Origin: Datura wrightii
Taxonomy: Eukaryota > Streptophyta > Magnoliopsida > Solanales > Solanaceae
Direction: 5' to 3'
Length of the DNA stretch: 64,000 bases
Assembly: GCA_035772735.1 (NCBI GenBank)
Contig: JASDFA010000019.1
Span: 88,348,001 to 88,412,000, forward strand
Shown in pieces: positions 1 to 11,633 of this stretch. Under the pieces are notes generated by a model. It had not been told where the DNA came from, searched no databases, and saw only the letters and a program-made list of their open reading frames with translations. The translations under genes were made by a program, and so were the position numbers. Within the stretch, counting starts at the first letter, position 1; every line of letters begins with the position of its first letter.

Positions 1-503
1 CAAATGAGAAATCCACAAAGTATGACAAAGAGTGATATGTTGTCGTTTCAAACGTCTGTCATTATTTCTCATTTTCGTGCCCCATTTCAAAATAGCCCCA
101 CACAAGACTCAAAAATGTTATGGAATTTTTCCTTAAGAAAGTCGCCTCTCAATCTACCATCGAAAAGTGCCGACCCGGTTTGACAACAAAAAGAAAGGAA
201 AAAGGTAAATGCTCCTAGGGAAAGAATTGTGGTATGAAGAAAACCCTTGGACTTTGATTACTATTCTACTATTCACATGGGTGAACAAACAAAGGACTTG
301 GGTCCTCAAGGAATAAACTATTCAAAACAATGACCCAATTTTCACCATTAGCGCTCTAATATAAAAAAAAACTTTTTCATTCCTTAGTGAGACATACACG
401 CCCTCTCCCCACTTTAAAATGAACATTGCCCCCAATGGAACAAAATAATAGATAGTAAGGTGAAGGAGGCTTCCTGGTTAAATTAGTGGTTGGGACGAGG
501 GCC
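1..503 (-). other. H 3' untranslated region after ORF2
   Basis: No coding sequence is seen here. It follows the last stop of the H ORF2 on the minus strand and is probably 3'-UTR leading to an LTR outside the window. The TCTAGAACTTGCC block found in the 3' regions of the other elements was not found here. Confidence 0.5.
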
Positions 504-2008
504 TCAGGAATACTTGGATGCACCGAAGTGCCAAGAAGTCATTTCTTCAGCAGTGGGCCTCAATGGGTCAGGTGGGACTTCCAATGGTTTTCCAGGTCCT
601 GGCACCACCCATTTATCCGGCAGGGTGATAAGCTCATGGTAAGAAGTAGTCTCCATCCCGTTGGGTGTCCACGATGGATCTACGTCGTACACAGAGAGCA
701 TTGGAGGCGGTGGTGGTCGTCTATGATATAACTCCTCATCCAAAACTATTTTTGACGCACTGTCATACCCCACCCACCAATAATCAGGTGGACCCTTGGG
801 TGCCTCGGGCTGCGAGGGCACTAGTGTAGGCTCAGGAGGGATTGTCTTTCTAGCAGATGGAGATCTAGTGAGTGCAGCCACCTATTTCCTCAAAGTAATC
901 ACTTCATTTTCTAGAACCTCAATTGTAGTGCAAAGGCCTTTCAACTTGTCTCTAGCAGGCTGCATGGCTTTCTTGATGGCTTGCTGGATCATGGATGGGA
1001 TAGCCTTAGCTAGCTTTATAAGTCGGCTTTCATGTACTTGGGCTATTTGTGCTAGTTTGAGAAAATCAGGAGCTGGAGCTACATAAAATTGGCTTGGCGG
1101 TGTGTTAGAGGGCGTCGAAGGTGGTGGTGGAATCCTGTGCTCTGTACTTTTTGCTCGCTTCATAGCTGGGGCATGTTTATTAGTTTTGGTAGCCAATGTA
1201 ATCACACCATCAGCCTGCTCCGTCTTATCTAATGGTCGGAACAAAGGGCATGAAGCCCAAACACATAACATACTCATAAGGCTAGGATATGAAATAATGT
1301 AGCCTGCTGATTGGCTCTCCTTTTGGAGTGATCTATAATAATCTCCCCAACATTAATGTGTACATGATCCATGCTGCAGGATATAAGAATGGCAACTTCA
1401 ATTGGGACCTCTGTTGTGTTCTAATAAGGTATTAATCTTGCGCAATCCAAGTCTAACCACATATGGGCTTCAAATTTCAAGTCATGTCGATGATTCAGAC
1501 CCTAGAGATGGCCTATTGTGGTTGACCTATTCCAATTATGTCGGCTACCCATTAGAACTAATTTTCTTTATCCTCCACCTTCTTGCGGAATGTCGAATGT
1601 AGTTGGATTGGCTCAGCCCAATAAAGAGAATTGATTGCCTCTGGAGTTATGGGCACCTCTTGACCACGCACCCATACAGACGGTTGGCGCGGTAACTTTC
1701 TGTGTGGCCCTTATGTTTTAGGAGTCATTGTCGTGCCTTGTATGATGCATAAAATTTCCACACCAACTCCGGGAAATATGGGTCAACAGTATGGTGAATG
1801 GACCCCAATCACACATTCCAATCTGGTAGTAAATATTTGGGAAAGAACTTTTGAAAGATTCCTCCTCAAATTGAGCTTCTGCATGGATGGATCTCTTCTC
1901 CTTAAAAGAGATATAATACTCCTCCATTCTATCCAACCCAAAACGATTATGTGTGTTGCTAGTGCTCAGTGATGCTTGGCCTTTATGAGACTGTCTAGAT
2001 GTGGACAT
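504..2008 (-). pseudogene. H ORF2: putative plant transposon protein, decayed
   Basis: Degenerate second gene of the element. The N-terminal part (from ATG at 2008) reads MSTSRQSHKGQ and later gives a degraded copy of the FYA motif with 'WGPFTI', the region that in other copies contains REFYA. The middle (1278-1718) is broken by frameshifts but still shows an 'HVHINVGEII'-like stretch of this family. The C-terminal part (1277-504) has a proline-rich region, a possible coiled-coil stretch (KLAQIAQVHESRLIKLAKAI) and a stop between the two readable pieces near 881. The family (Pfam 'putative plant transposon protein', Transposase_32, from memory) has no proven biochemical function. Expected length is about 400 residues or more. 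The frame can no longer encode one protein. Confidence 0.7.
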
Positions 2009-3349
2009 GATGTTGTATACTAAGGTTGGAATTATGCACACATTTTAAACCCAGAGAAAATAAAAAGGAAAGAAATCAAGTGAGAAAAATTAGTGTTTCA
2101 GGGGACATCGGCGAGCAGTCGGCGAAAGGCGGATGTGGGTCCACAAAACGTTGATGAACCACCAACATAAATCAGTGGCCTAGGGAAACATCATACCCAC
2201 CGGTGCCCCCATAGACAAAATGCCAGTCCTGAACCGTGAAGCATTGATGATCTGCGAATTTAGGACAGAAGGTAGAATTGTACAATTTAACCCGCAAATT
2301 TACTGGCAATTCACTAAGCGCAATCGGCGGTCCGCTGGTGGCCGACCTATATGCAATTAAACCCACATGATACCCCTACTTTGATACACACCAATTTTCT
2401 CCCAATCCAATTCGCCCTTAAGAAAGGTGCTAGTCGATCTATAATCGGGCAACTTAAGAGGGTGTCCCACTCGAGGTTACTCAGACTTCACCCAAACAAA
2501 ATGCGACACCCACATAAAAATAAAACAAAAATCCAGCTAGACATAGCAAAGTTAAGCATGAAATAAACACATAACATCAAAATATCACCAATAGTTCCCC
2601 TAACATTAGGGCATGAACAAAAGAAACTTTACCAGATGGGTGAGTAGCAACAAATGGCGTGAACTTGCACTTCTTCCCACTAATGGTATTTTAGAATATG
2701 GGTGAGTGAAGGTGATGGGTGAATGAAGGTGGGGAGAGGTATTTAAATAAGAAGGAAGAGGAAGTTGATTGGGTAGAAAGAGGGTGCAATCATTAATGGA
2801 GAATAGGTGGGAAAATGGGCTTTTAGGAAGATGAGAAATGGTGGGAAAGAGGGAAATTAAAGATTAAAGGGTGGAAGGTCAGTCAAACATATGATAAGTA
2901 GAATAATCCAGATCGGGGCATACCAGCGATCACCGATGTGAAGCGGTGATTCGACAATATGGTTGTTGGTGACATTACCTACACGAGTTTTTGGATATAG
3001 GATCGGCGACTAACCGGCATGTCGCTGAGTGCTTCCAGCATTTCGCCGGTGAGAAGCTAATGTCAAGGCTACTCCCAGGTACACTGTTTGATATTGTGCT
3101 AGAACTTTAGCTCAGAAACAAAAAAGTACTGTACGCACTTTTTTGAAAAGATCGGGCTTGGAATTATTGAAAGAATTCTTAAGGTCCGAAGAACAAGTTC
3201 TTTCTTTGACCTTCCCACGAGCTTCTTCTAATTTGTCGGGAGTATATAGAAGTCTTACCAGCAGTTCACGCTTTACAGCGGTACTATGAGTCACTAACTG
3301 GCTTTGAATTCTTAGGTGCACTGGATAGAATCAGCGACCCATCGGCGGT
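2009..3349 (-). promoter_or_regulatory. H internal promoter region for ORF2 with motif arrays and likely 5'-UTR intron
   Basis: On the minus strand the order is: motif array (about 3349-2920), a TATA-like TATTTAAATA at 2749-2740, a pyrimidine-rich leader, a splice-donor-like CTG/GTAAAG at 2632, a second motif array (about 2350-2100) inside the presumed intron, an acceptor-like TTAG ending at 2020, then ATG at 2008. The arrays hold repeated TCGGCGA / TCGCCGGT-like words, for example near 2106, 2326, 3001 and 3339. Layout matches the ORF2-upstream regions of B and C, but the motif differs. Splice sites and promoter activity are inferred, not shown. Confidence 0.5.
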
Positions 3350-4916
3350 TGATAACGCTCAAACTCACACCTCCTACTAAAGTATAAAGCGGACATTGTC
3401 AATAAAGAACCCAACAAAGATGTTGGGATCGAACACACAGAGAATATAAAAGATCTAGACTAATGCCGGTAAGTGAACTTGTTGGTTAGTTACTCCAATT
3501 GGGGGAAAAATAATAATTAAAAAAATAATGATTGAAATTGTGATTAAAATCAAGAGTTAAGACTAACTAGGGCTTGTGTTCCCCATGGGTTCATAACTGC
3601 TTTGGGTATACACACGTGGTCAATACCAATGCTTACTTGCAGAACTGATAACTAGGGTTTATCCAAATGACTGGTTCATCCATATTGAATGACTATACTC
3701 AATTACCGGTTCAGGTCTCATGAGCGATTTCACATTAACTGTTATCAATTTATTCCAAATTTAACTATCCTACGACCACAACTCAAGTCAATACAATGAT
3801 CATCAAGATCAAGGCTTTGTTATAATTCTCTTTCCCTAATATCTACCTCTCTAGGATCAAGCAAGTAAAGAATTCGAGCAAGTCCTAACGTTGTACACTA
3901 TTAAGAAACGCTTAAGCATGAAGAAAATAGAATACAAGCATTTTGCATGGGTTTTGAATCACTTTTTTGAAACTCTAGCTCATTAATCCACTATGGAGGT
4001 TTTAGCCTCTCATAGTTGCAAGGTTGTGATATGCATTCATAATTAAACACATAAATCAATACTTACAATTGTAGACGAGAGTAAAACTTCTTTGATTATA
4101 CCTGAAATAACTCAGGAACAATTCACAAAGATCAAGAAGAATCCAAAATAGGTTGATCACAAGCCAATCAACTCAGTTCTATGTTGTCTCTACGTTCTCT
4201 AAAGTTATCTAATGTCCTCTCACGTCTTCTACAAAAAATAAAACATAAAAAGTATTTATATAGACATAAGAATCCTTTTCCTACGCTAACAGGGTAAATT
4301 TATATAACTGGTGCCGCTTGAACCACGACAAATCCTACGACCCGTAGCAGGATTGTATGAGTTGCACCTGCTATCCATATGTCCTTGGCTTGCTGAAATT
4401 TGGCTAAGTGTTGGACCTTGGTACTAATCATACGTGCTTCCTACGAGTCGTATTGTTCCTCCGTGACTTGACTCTGAGAATTCTCAATTTTTTTGAAGTT
4501 TGTCACAAGTGTGATGGTATGACTCGTACCTTGCCTCCACGACCCATACTGTCTATCCATGTTAGGAGTCAGCCTCTTGTGCAATTCTTCTGAATATTTC
4601 CACTACTCAATGCTACAGCTCGTACCAGCGTTGTATGACTCCTGCTGAGAGTCGTAAGATGCATTCTTCACTACTCAACCATTTGAAACATTTCACGATC
4701 TTCAGTACAACTCATAGCATCATTCTACGGCTTGTATTGAGATTGTGACTTTAGCCCATTTGATGCACTTTCAGGCTATCTTTGCACATTCTTGCTCCAA
4801 CACCTATTTGTCCTGTAATCAAAGAAAATGTGCCTTATATCCATATAAACACACCTAAGTCCATGCTATTTTCTTAGTTTTGAGCGTCAAAAGTGTTGTA
4901 AACTCAGAATACATCA
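3350..4916 (-). repeat. C 3' LTR (left copy)
   Basis: 1567-bp LTR, starting TGATAA on the plus strand (the LTR 3' end) and ending ACATCA (the LTR 5' end, reverse of TGATGT). It matches 17961-19458 along its length, and is related to the LTRs of A. U3 carries many degraded ACGACTCGT-type motifs (about 4320-4740). It is bordered on the right by the polypurine tract. Confidence 0.85.
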
Positions 4917-5428
4917 ACATCCTCAACTTAAGACTTTTGCATGTCCTCAGGCAAAGAAAAGAAAAAACTAAACACGACGCTCAACTAGAAAATAAACCTC
5001 GGATACTGCAGCCAATACCGAAAAAAAAATTTCACTATACATTCATCAACTTTTGACCTTTCTTCCATGAACCATGATTAGCTAATGTACCACAAGCAAC
5101 TACAAAACATGCTAAGTAGGGATCAAGACATGTCATCTAGCTATCAACAGGCAATTAAGTCATCGTCGATGCTTTTCACACAGACCAATGGTAAAAGTAA
5201 ACATATCCTATGTACCATCACAACAAATGAAGTCCTCACTCACAGATATAGTGTCAGAATTGCATAGGACTAAACAAGAGAGACTCTCACTCTTACAAAG
5301 AAGTTTTAAGAACTGTGTATCAGATACCGTAGGATAGCCCTTATTTTCTCTGCTTCGGTCTGTTAGATGGCCAGATTAGGATCACTATAGCACTTGTTGT
5401 GTCTTGTAATGTAGGCTTTACGGATGGA
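4917..5428 (-). other. C polypurine tract and distal 3'-UTR
   Basis: 4917-4932 is the complement of the PPT (CTTAAGTTGAGGATGT on the minus strand). The remainder is non-coding 3'-UTR, colinear in reverse with 8440-8955 of element A, including the conserved block with CCTACATTACAAG. It is cut by the insertion of A (target site ATGGA at 5424-5428 against CTGGA at 10530-10534) and resumes at 10535. Confidence 0.7.
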
Positions 5429-7059
5429 TGATGGTTGTGGATTTCCAGCACTATTGATGCTCAAAACTAAGAAAATAGCTTGGACTTAGGTGTATTTATG
5501 TGGATATGAGGCACTTTTTCATTGATTTTAGGATAAATGGGTGTTGGAGCGTAAATTTGCAAAAGTAAGCTAAAAGTGTGCAAGAAAAGGGGACAAAAAT
5601 GCAGTCCACAGTACGATCCGTAGGATGGACCTATGAGTCGTATTGATGGCTGTGATAAGAAGCAGAAGGCTGAAGCTGGAAGAATGAACCTACGAGTCTT
5701 CCCATGGATCGTACCAAAGATTGTATGAGTCATTGTAAGGCAGTCGTGATGAACTCCAAAAGAATTTCAGAAGAGGCTGATTTTCAGTACGAGAGGATAC
5801 CACGACCCGTGAGATCTTGGTACGAGTCGTACCATACTAGTCGTGGTGAGCTTCAGACAAATTGCAAAGATTCAAAATCAAGCCATGGGAGCCTGGTATG
5901 AGTCGTAGGAAGGAGGTACAAATCGTACCTTGGCCCGACACTTATCCAAAAATGAGCCAAAAATCCAAACCACGAGATGCTGCCATGGACCGTAGGATGC
6001 TCCTACGAGTCGTAGGATGATCCATGATGAGGTCGACACCAGCTATGTAAAATCGCCCTGTTAGCCTAGGAAAAGGATTCTTAGGTCTATACAAATACGT
6101 TTTATGTTTTATTTTTTAGGGGACATTGAGAAGAATTAGTTTTAGTTGAAAAACATTGTAGTAGGATAATTCTGCATCTTTAAAATAGAGAATTGAGTTG
6201 GTTCAACCTTGTGATCAACCTTTTCTTGAATTCGTATTGTTCTTGCTACTTGTTCTTCAAGATTTTGTGGATTAATTAAAGGAAGCATTTTTCTCAATCA
6301 TATTTGTAAGTATTGTTTTTATGTCTTTAATCAAGAGCACACTTCACAACCTTGCAACTATGAGAGGCTAAAACCTCCATAGCTAAGGTTGTGGGAACCA
6401 TGATGGATTAACAAGCTAGGGTTGCACAAATTGAGTCTAAAACCAATACTAATTACTTATATTATATTGTCTTCATGCTTTAATGATTCTTAGCATTGTA
6501 CAATATTAGGAAGTGCCTGAATTCTTTACTTGCTTTGGTCGAAGAGGTAGAGATTAGGAAAAGAGAATTACAATGGAGCCTTGATCTTGATGATCATTGA
6601 ATTAACTTGAGTTATGGTCGCGGGTTATTTATATCTGGAGCTATGTGATAAAGGTTAGTTTGGAAACTCTCATGAGACTTGGTCGAATGATTAAGTATAG
6701 TCATTCAATAAGGATTGGTCGATCGTTTGAATGAACCTACGTTATCAGTTCTGTAAGTAAGTATTGGTGAAGATCATGAGTGTATACCTAAAGATGTTAT
6801 GAATCCATGGGGAACACAAACCCTAGTTATCCTTTAATTATTGATTCACAACCATAATCTTGACAACTGCTTGTTTTTACTATTTATTATTATTATTAGA
6901 ATCCCCCAATTGTGAAGTAACTATCATAAAAGTTCACTTACCGGCTGTAATCTAGATCTTCCATATTCCCTGTGGGATCAACCCCAACCTTTATGTTGGG
7001 TTCTTTATTGACAACGTCTGCTTCATACTTCAGTTAGAAGTGGGGTTTAAGCATTATTA
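5429..7059 (+). repeat. A 5' LTR
   Basis: 1631-bp LTR, TGATGG...ATTATTA (terminal CA mutated to TA), homologous to 8956-10529. U3 (about 5600-6035) has a cluster of dyad motifs ending in an almost perfect CCTACGAGTCGTAGG at 6002-6016. A TATA-like CTATACAAATAC follows near 6092. U5 has CCTGTGGGATCAA followed by a hairpin CCCAAC/GTTGGG (6983-6988 with 6995-7000). Confidence 0.85.
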
Positions 7060-7061
7060 AA

Positions 7062-7082
7062 AAGTGGCACCGTTGCTGGGGA
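7062..7082 (+). other. A primer-binding site (tRNA-Asp type)
   Basis: TGGCACCGTTGCTGGGGAA starts a few bases after the 5' LTR end. It matches the complement of the plant tRNA-Asp 3' end (TGGCGCCGTTGCCGGGGAT) with three mismatches. Confidence 0.75.
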
Positions 7083-7310
7083 ATACGGTTAAGACTAGGT
7101 TATTAGCTTGTATTTGACTTGTTGGTAATTACTCTCCTCTTTACATTTTTTCCTTTGTTTATATTTGCTATTCTTCTGTGACTTCCTCAGGTTTTCATCG
7201 AGGGATATATCCTCCACTCAAACACTCAAGATGGAACATGATCAGTTGCAATGTATCCAACCTTAGTGGTGGAAGTATACCTTGATGATGCCTGAGAAGT
7301 TACCAAAATC

Positions 7311-7359
7311 ACGTCGTGCCGCGACGTTAAATCAGGCGCTGCATGGGAGACAACCCATG
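7311..7359 (+). other. A two-hairpin module
   Basis: Hairpin 1 is ACGTCG tgccg CGACGT (7311-7327, perfect 6-bp stem). A single-stranded linker follows, then hairpin 2 CATGGG agacaa CCCATG (7342-7359, perfect 6-bp stem). The same module follows the pol or pro stop in B, C, D, E and F. Its survival in an element with no genes points to a cis role. Confidence 0.75.
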
Positions 7360-8955
7360 GAAGGCGAAGTTTGACTAGCCACAGGTATGTTCTCTTCCTT
7401 ACATGATTATAGTTTATACTTTGGGGACGAAGCTCACTTTTTCAAAGGGGGAAAGGGGTCAACTTCTATTTTTGGGAATTTTGTTCGTCTGAGGGTTTTG
7501 CTTGTCGTGCTTCTTTTCCCTTAGGCATGCTATCTAGTAGAACCGGCATGTGTTAGGATTTTTTTCAGTTGTAATTTTTGTTTGATTAGAAAGTAATTTA
7601 GGAATACTCAGCCAATAGAAACGCACTAGTTTTGTTTTGTTTGAAAAAATTGACTCTGTTCAAAATTTTTGTTATGTATTTGTGACAACATGCATGATTT
7701 CTGTGGATCTTTTTACATCATTTGGTTATTAATAGTAGTTATTCTTGTTAATCCATGTATGAACTAGACAGGTGAAGTAAAAATAGTTCATGTACCATGT
7801 GTGAGTGAGTTTTTGGTATTCATTGCAGTATGTTGTTGCGGATCTAGAACTTGCCTAGTTGGTCTCTGCATAAGTTAAGGACGGTTGGTTAGGATATGAT
7901 AACGGGCCATTTTTATTTTAGCTCACTTTTGGCCTATATTGCCCTACCAAAGTTTCATGAATCCCTTGATCCCAAGTTTGAGCCTTAATAGACCATTTTT
8001 CTTTGATTCACCTATTAACCGTACCCATTTATTTATAATGAATCTGTTTTGGCCCTGGTCCTTCATTGGATATTGTGAACCTCAACATAAGCAAAATGCT
8101 TAAGTTGAGGGTGGCTAGAGTAGGGGTGCATAAATTATGGGAGTGGGAGAAAGGAAAAGAAAAGAAAAAAATAGAAAAGAGAAAATATGGTGAAAAATGA
8201 GGTGTGGTGAGGTGAAAAAGTAAAGAGCAAAAAATCTTGAGAATCTTGAAAAAGAAAAATTCAAAAGAGCTTGAAGTTGTTTGAAAAATGCAAAAAATCA
8301 CCTCACCCATGCAAATATTCTTCAAATGGGGTAAAAAGGGAAGAAAGGAAAACGAAAGAGTCAAGGTTGAAATAGGTAAATGGTGTAGCCAATCTATGTA
8401 ATTCCAAGGAAGGGATAGTTACTCATAAAATCTCTCATCTTTATCATGTCCAGCCCTAAGCCTACATTACAAGCCATATCATGTCCTATAGTGATCCTAA
8501 CTTGACCATATGACAAACCAAAGCAGAGAAACTAAGGGCAAGCCTATGGTATCTGATGCATAATACTTGCAAACTTCCTTGTGAGAGTGAGTGCTTCACT
8601 TGCCTAGTCCCCTATTGTGTTAGATACTTCACATCTTAGTGGGTACTTCATTTGTGTGAGGGTACAAGGGTTATGTTTGCTTTTACTACTGGTCTGTGTG
8701 AAAAAACATTGGTGATGACTTGATTGCCTGTTGATAGCTAGATGATATGTCTTGATCCCTGTATATGATGTTTTGATGTTCTTGTAATGCATTAGCTGAT
8801 GATGTTCTATGAGGAAGGGTCAGTGAAGTGTATATAGAGAGTGCAATTTTTTTTTTGAGTATTGGTTGTAGTATACTATTGTCTAGTTGAGCGTCGTGTT
8901 TACTTTTTCTTTTTATTTGTCTAAGGACATGCAAAAGTCTTAAGTTGAGGGTGTT

Positions 8956-10529
8956 GATGTGCTGTGAATTTACAGCAATATTTATGCTCAAAACTAAGAA
9001 AATAGCATGGAATTAGGTGTATTTATGTGGATATGATGCATTTTTCCTTTGATTTCAGGATAAATGGGTGTTGGAGCATAAATTTGCAAAAGGAAGCTAA
9101 GAGTGTGCAGAAAAAGGGGTAGAAAAATAGTCCAAAGTATGATCCGTAGGATGGACCTACGAGTCATACTGATGGCTGTGATAAGAAGCAGAAGGCTGAA
9201 GCTGGAAGAATGAACCTACGAGTCTTGCCACGGATCATACCAATCTTGTACGAGTCGTGCTAAGGCAGTCATGATGAACTCCAAAAGAATTGCACAAGAG
9301 GCTGATTTTCAGTATGAGAGGATACAACGAACCGTGAGAGCTTGGTATGAGTTGTACCATAGCAGTCGTGGTGAGCTTCAGAAAAATTGCAAAGATTCAG
9401 AATCAAGCCAAGGGAGCCTGGTACTAGTCATAGGAAGGAGGTACGAATCGTACCTTGGCCCGACACTTAGCCAAAAATCAGCCAACAATCCAAACCACGA
9501 GATGCTGCCACGGACCGTAGGATGCTCCTACGAGTCGTAGGATGACTCGTGACGAGGTCTATATAAATACATTTTATGTTTTATTTTTTAGGGGGGCATT
9601 GAGAAGAATTAGTTTTAGTTGAAAAAACAATGTAGTAGATGATTTTACATCTTTGAAATAGAGAATTGAGTTGGTTCAACCTTGTGATCAACCTTTTCTT
9701 GAATTCGTGTTGTTCTTGCTACTTGTTCTTCAAGATTTTGTGGATTAATTAAGGGAAGCGTTTTTCTCAATCATATTTGTAAGTATTGTTTTTATGTCTT
9801 TAATCATGAACACACTTCACACCCTTGCAACTATGAGAGGCTAAAACCTCCATATCTAGGGTTGTGGAAACTATGGTGGATTAACAAGCTAGGGTTGCAC
9901 AAAGTGAGTCTAAAACCAATATTAATTACTTATATTGTATTTTATTCATGCTTTAATGATTCTTAGCGGTGTACAACATTATGAAATTCCCGAATTCTTT
10001 ACTTGCTTAGGTCGAAGAGGTAGAGACTAGGAAAAGAGAATTACAATAGAGCCTTGATCTTGATGTTCATTGTATTAACTTAAGCTGTGGTAGAAGGATA
10101 GTTATATCTGGAACTAAGAGATAATGGTTAGTTAGGAAACGCTCATGAGACTTGGTCGAATAATTGAGTATAGTCATTCAATAGGGATTGGTCGATCATT
10201 TGAATGAACCTAAGTTATCAGTTCTATAAGTAAGTAATGGTGAAGATCACGAGTGTGTACCTAAAGCTATTATGAATCCATGGGGAACACAAACCCTAGT
10301 TATCCTTTAATTATTGATTCACAACCATAATCTTGACAGTTGTTTTTTTTACTATTGACTATTATTAGAATCCCCCCAATTGTGAAGTAACTATCATACA
10401 AGTTCACTTACCGGATGTAATCTAGATCTTCCATATTCCCTGTGGGATCGACCCCAACCTCTAAGTTGAGTTCTTTATTGACAACTTCTGCTTCATACTT
10501 CAGTTAGAAGTGTGGTTTGAGAATTATCA
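8956..10529 (+). repeat. A 3' LTR
   Basis: 1574-bp LTR, TGATGT...ATTATCA. The subterminal hairpin TGCTGT gaattt ACAGCA (8961-8978) is perfect. U3 holds the motif array (about 9120-9550), including CCTACGAGTCGTAGG at 9527-9541. TATA box TATATAAATA is at 9560-9569. Confidence 0.88.
9560..9569 (+). promoter_or_regulatory. A LTR TATA box
   Basis: TATATAAATA in the 3' LTR, directly downstream of the U3 dyad-motif array. The 5' LTR counterpart near 6092 is a weaker CTATACAAATAC. Confidence 0.6.
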
Positions 10530-10534
10530 CTGGA

Positions 10535-11633
10535 CATGATAAATATATGAGATTTTTAAGTGACTAACTCTTCCTTGGCACTACATACATTGTCTTCACC
10601 GTTCACCTATTTCACCCTCTTTTCTTCTCATTCTTTTTCCTCCCTTTTCACCTCTTTTGTATTCATTTATTTGGGTGTGGTGTATTTTCAACCTTTTCAA
10701 GAATTAGTATTATTATTATTTTTCTTTTGAATTGTCTTTTTCAAGATTTTCAACTTTTTCATCTCTTTTTTTTTCTCATTTGTCACACCACACCTCATTT
10801 TTAACCTTTTCTCTTTTCTTTCCTTTTTCCTCGTTCCCGCCATTTACGCACCCTACTCTAGCCACCCTCAACTTAGGCATTTTTCCTATGTTTAGGTTCA
10901 AAATGTCTAAGGAAAGAAGAAAGCCAAAACAAATTCATTATAAAAAAAATGGGTACGGTTTATCGGTTAGTCAAAAAAAATGGTCTATTAAAGGCTCAAA
11001 ATTGGGATCAAAGGAATTATATGATTTTGGTAGGGTCATTTAGGATAAAAGTGAGCTTAAAAAAATGGCCTATGATCATATCCTAACCAACCATCCTTAG
11101 CCTATGCAAAGACCAACCAGACAAGTTCTAGATCTTCAACACAGTACGGAACTAAATATCCAACCTCACTCACCCATGGAACATGACTTATATTCACTTT
11201 ACCTATCTGGTTTACACATGGCTTAACAAGACTACTCATGATAATAAGCTAAATGACATCAAAAGATCCACAGAAATCATGCATGCAGTCAGAAATACAT
11301 AGCTAATGCATCAAAAATTTTAAACAGGGTCAATTTTTCATAAATTCAAAACTAGTGCACTTTCATTGGCTGAGTACTCCTAAGTTATTTCCTAATTAAA
11401 CAAAAATCACAAAGTAAGAAAATAAAATCCTAAACATGTCGATTCTACTAGATAGCATGCCCGAGGAAAAAGAAACACAGTAAGAAAAACCCTTAGATGA
11501 ATCCAAAAAAATCCCAAAAATTACAAATACAACCCCTCCTCTTTTTTGAGAATTGTTCTTCATCCCCGAAGAATGAACTACAAGAATAGAGGGAAGGGAA
11601 CATACTTGTGGTGCTCTAGGCGCTCCTGTCATC
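10535..11633 (-). other. C 3'-UTR, proximal part
   Basis: Continuation of the C 3'-UTR after the A insertion. Non-coding, T-rich or A-rich, colinear with the internal region of A in reverse. It includes the TCTAGAACTTG block (complement near 11125) and the CCACCCTCAACTTAGG word near 10860. It lies downstream of ORF2 on the minus strand. Confidence 0.65.

Larger units (their letters stand above)
1..3349 (-). mobile_element. Element H: Athila-like Ty3/Gypsy fragment, internal 3' part
   Basis: Minus-strand remnant of an Athila-type LTR retrotransposon. It holds only the second-gene (ORF2) region and its upstream promoter-like DNA. The LTR on the left lies outside the window, and the gag-pol side was cut off when element C inserted at 3350 (5-bp GCGGT precedes the C LTR at 3345-3349). 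The opposite copy of that target duplication is not visible because the right side of C is truncated. H is therefore the oldest layer of the left stack. Its ORF2 is clearly diverged from those of B to E. Confidence 0.7.
7060..8955 (+). other. A internal region, no genes
   Basis: Contains the primer site, a pyrimidine-rich leader, a hairpin module (7311-7359) and then directly the 3'-UTR shared with B and C: the block GATCTAGAACTTGCCTAG near 7843, the pair of TTAAGTTGAGGGTG words at 8100 and 8940, the CCTACATTACAAG block near 8463 and the CTTGTGAGAGTGAGTG block near 8578. It ends in the PPT. I see no coding sequence. Confidence 0.75.
5429..10529 (+). mobile_element. Element A: non-coding LTR element (LARD-like)
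   Basis: 5101-bp plus-strand element inserted in the 3'-UTR of C. The LTRs are 5429-7059 and 8956-10529. The internal 1.9 kb has a tRNA-Asp-type primer site, a short leader, one hairpin module, a 3'-UTR homologous to those of B and C, and a PPT. There is no gag, pol or ORF2 and no frame of convincing length or similarity. The target duplication is imperfect (ATGGA/CTGGA), so the insertion is not recent. Its LTRs are related to those of C, so C-like or autonomous relatives may have supplied its proteins in trans. Confidence 0.85.

Noticed and set aside
504..1302. Plus-strand frames at 486-731, 796-1086 and 1102-1302
   Set aside because: They are antisense to the recognisable H ORF2 and have no features of their own.
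8029..8364. 111-codon minus-strand frame rich in Phe and Ser
   Set aside because: Low-complexity A-rich 3'-UTR of element A read in antisense. Its homologue in C (10732-11043) is equally low complexity.
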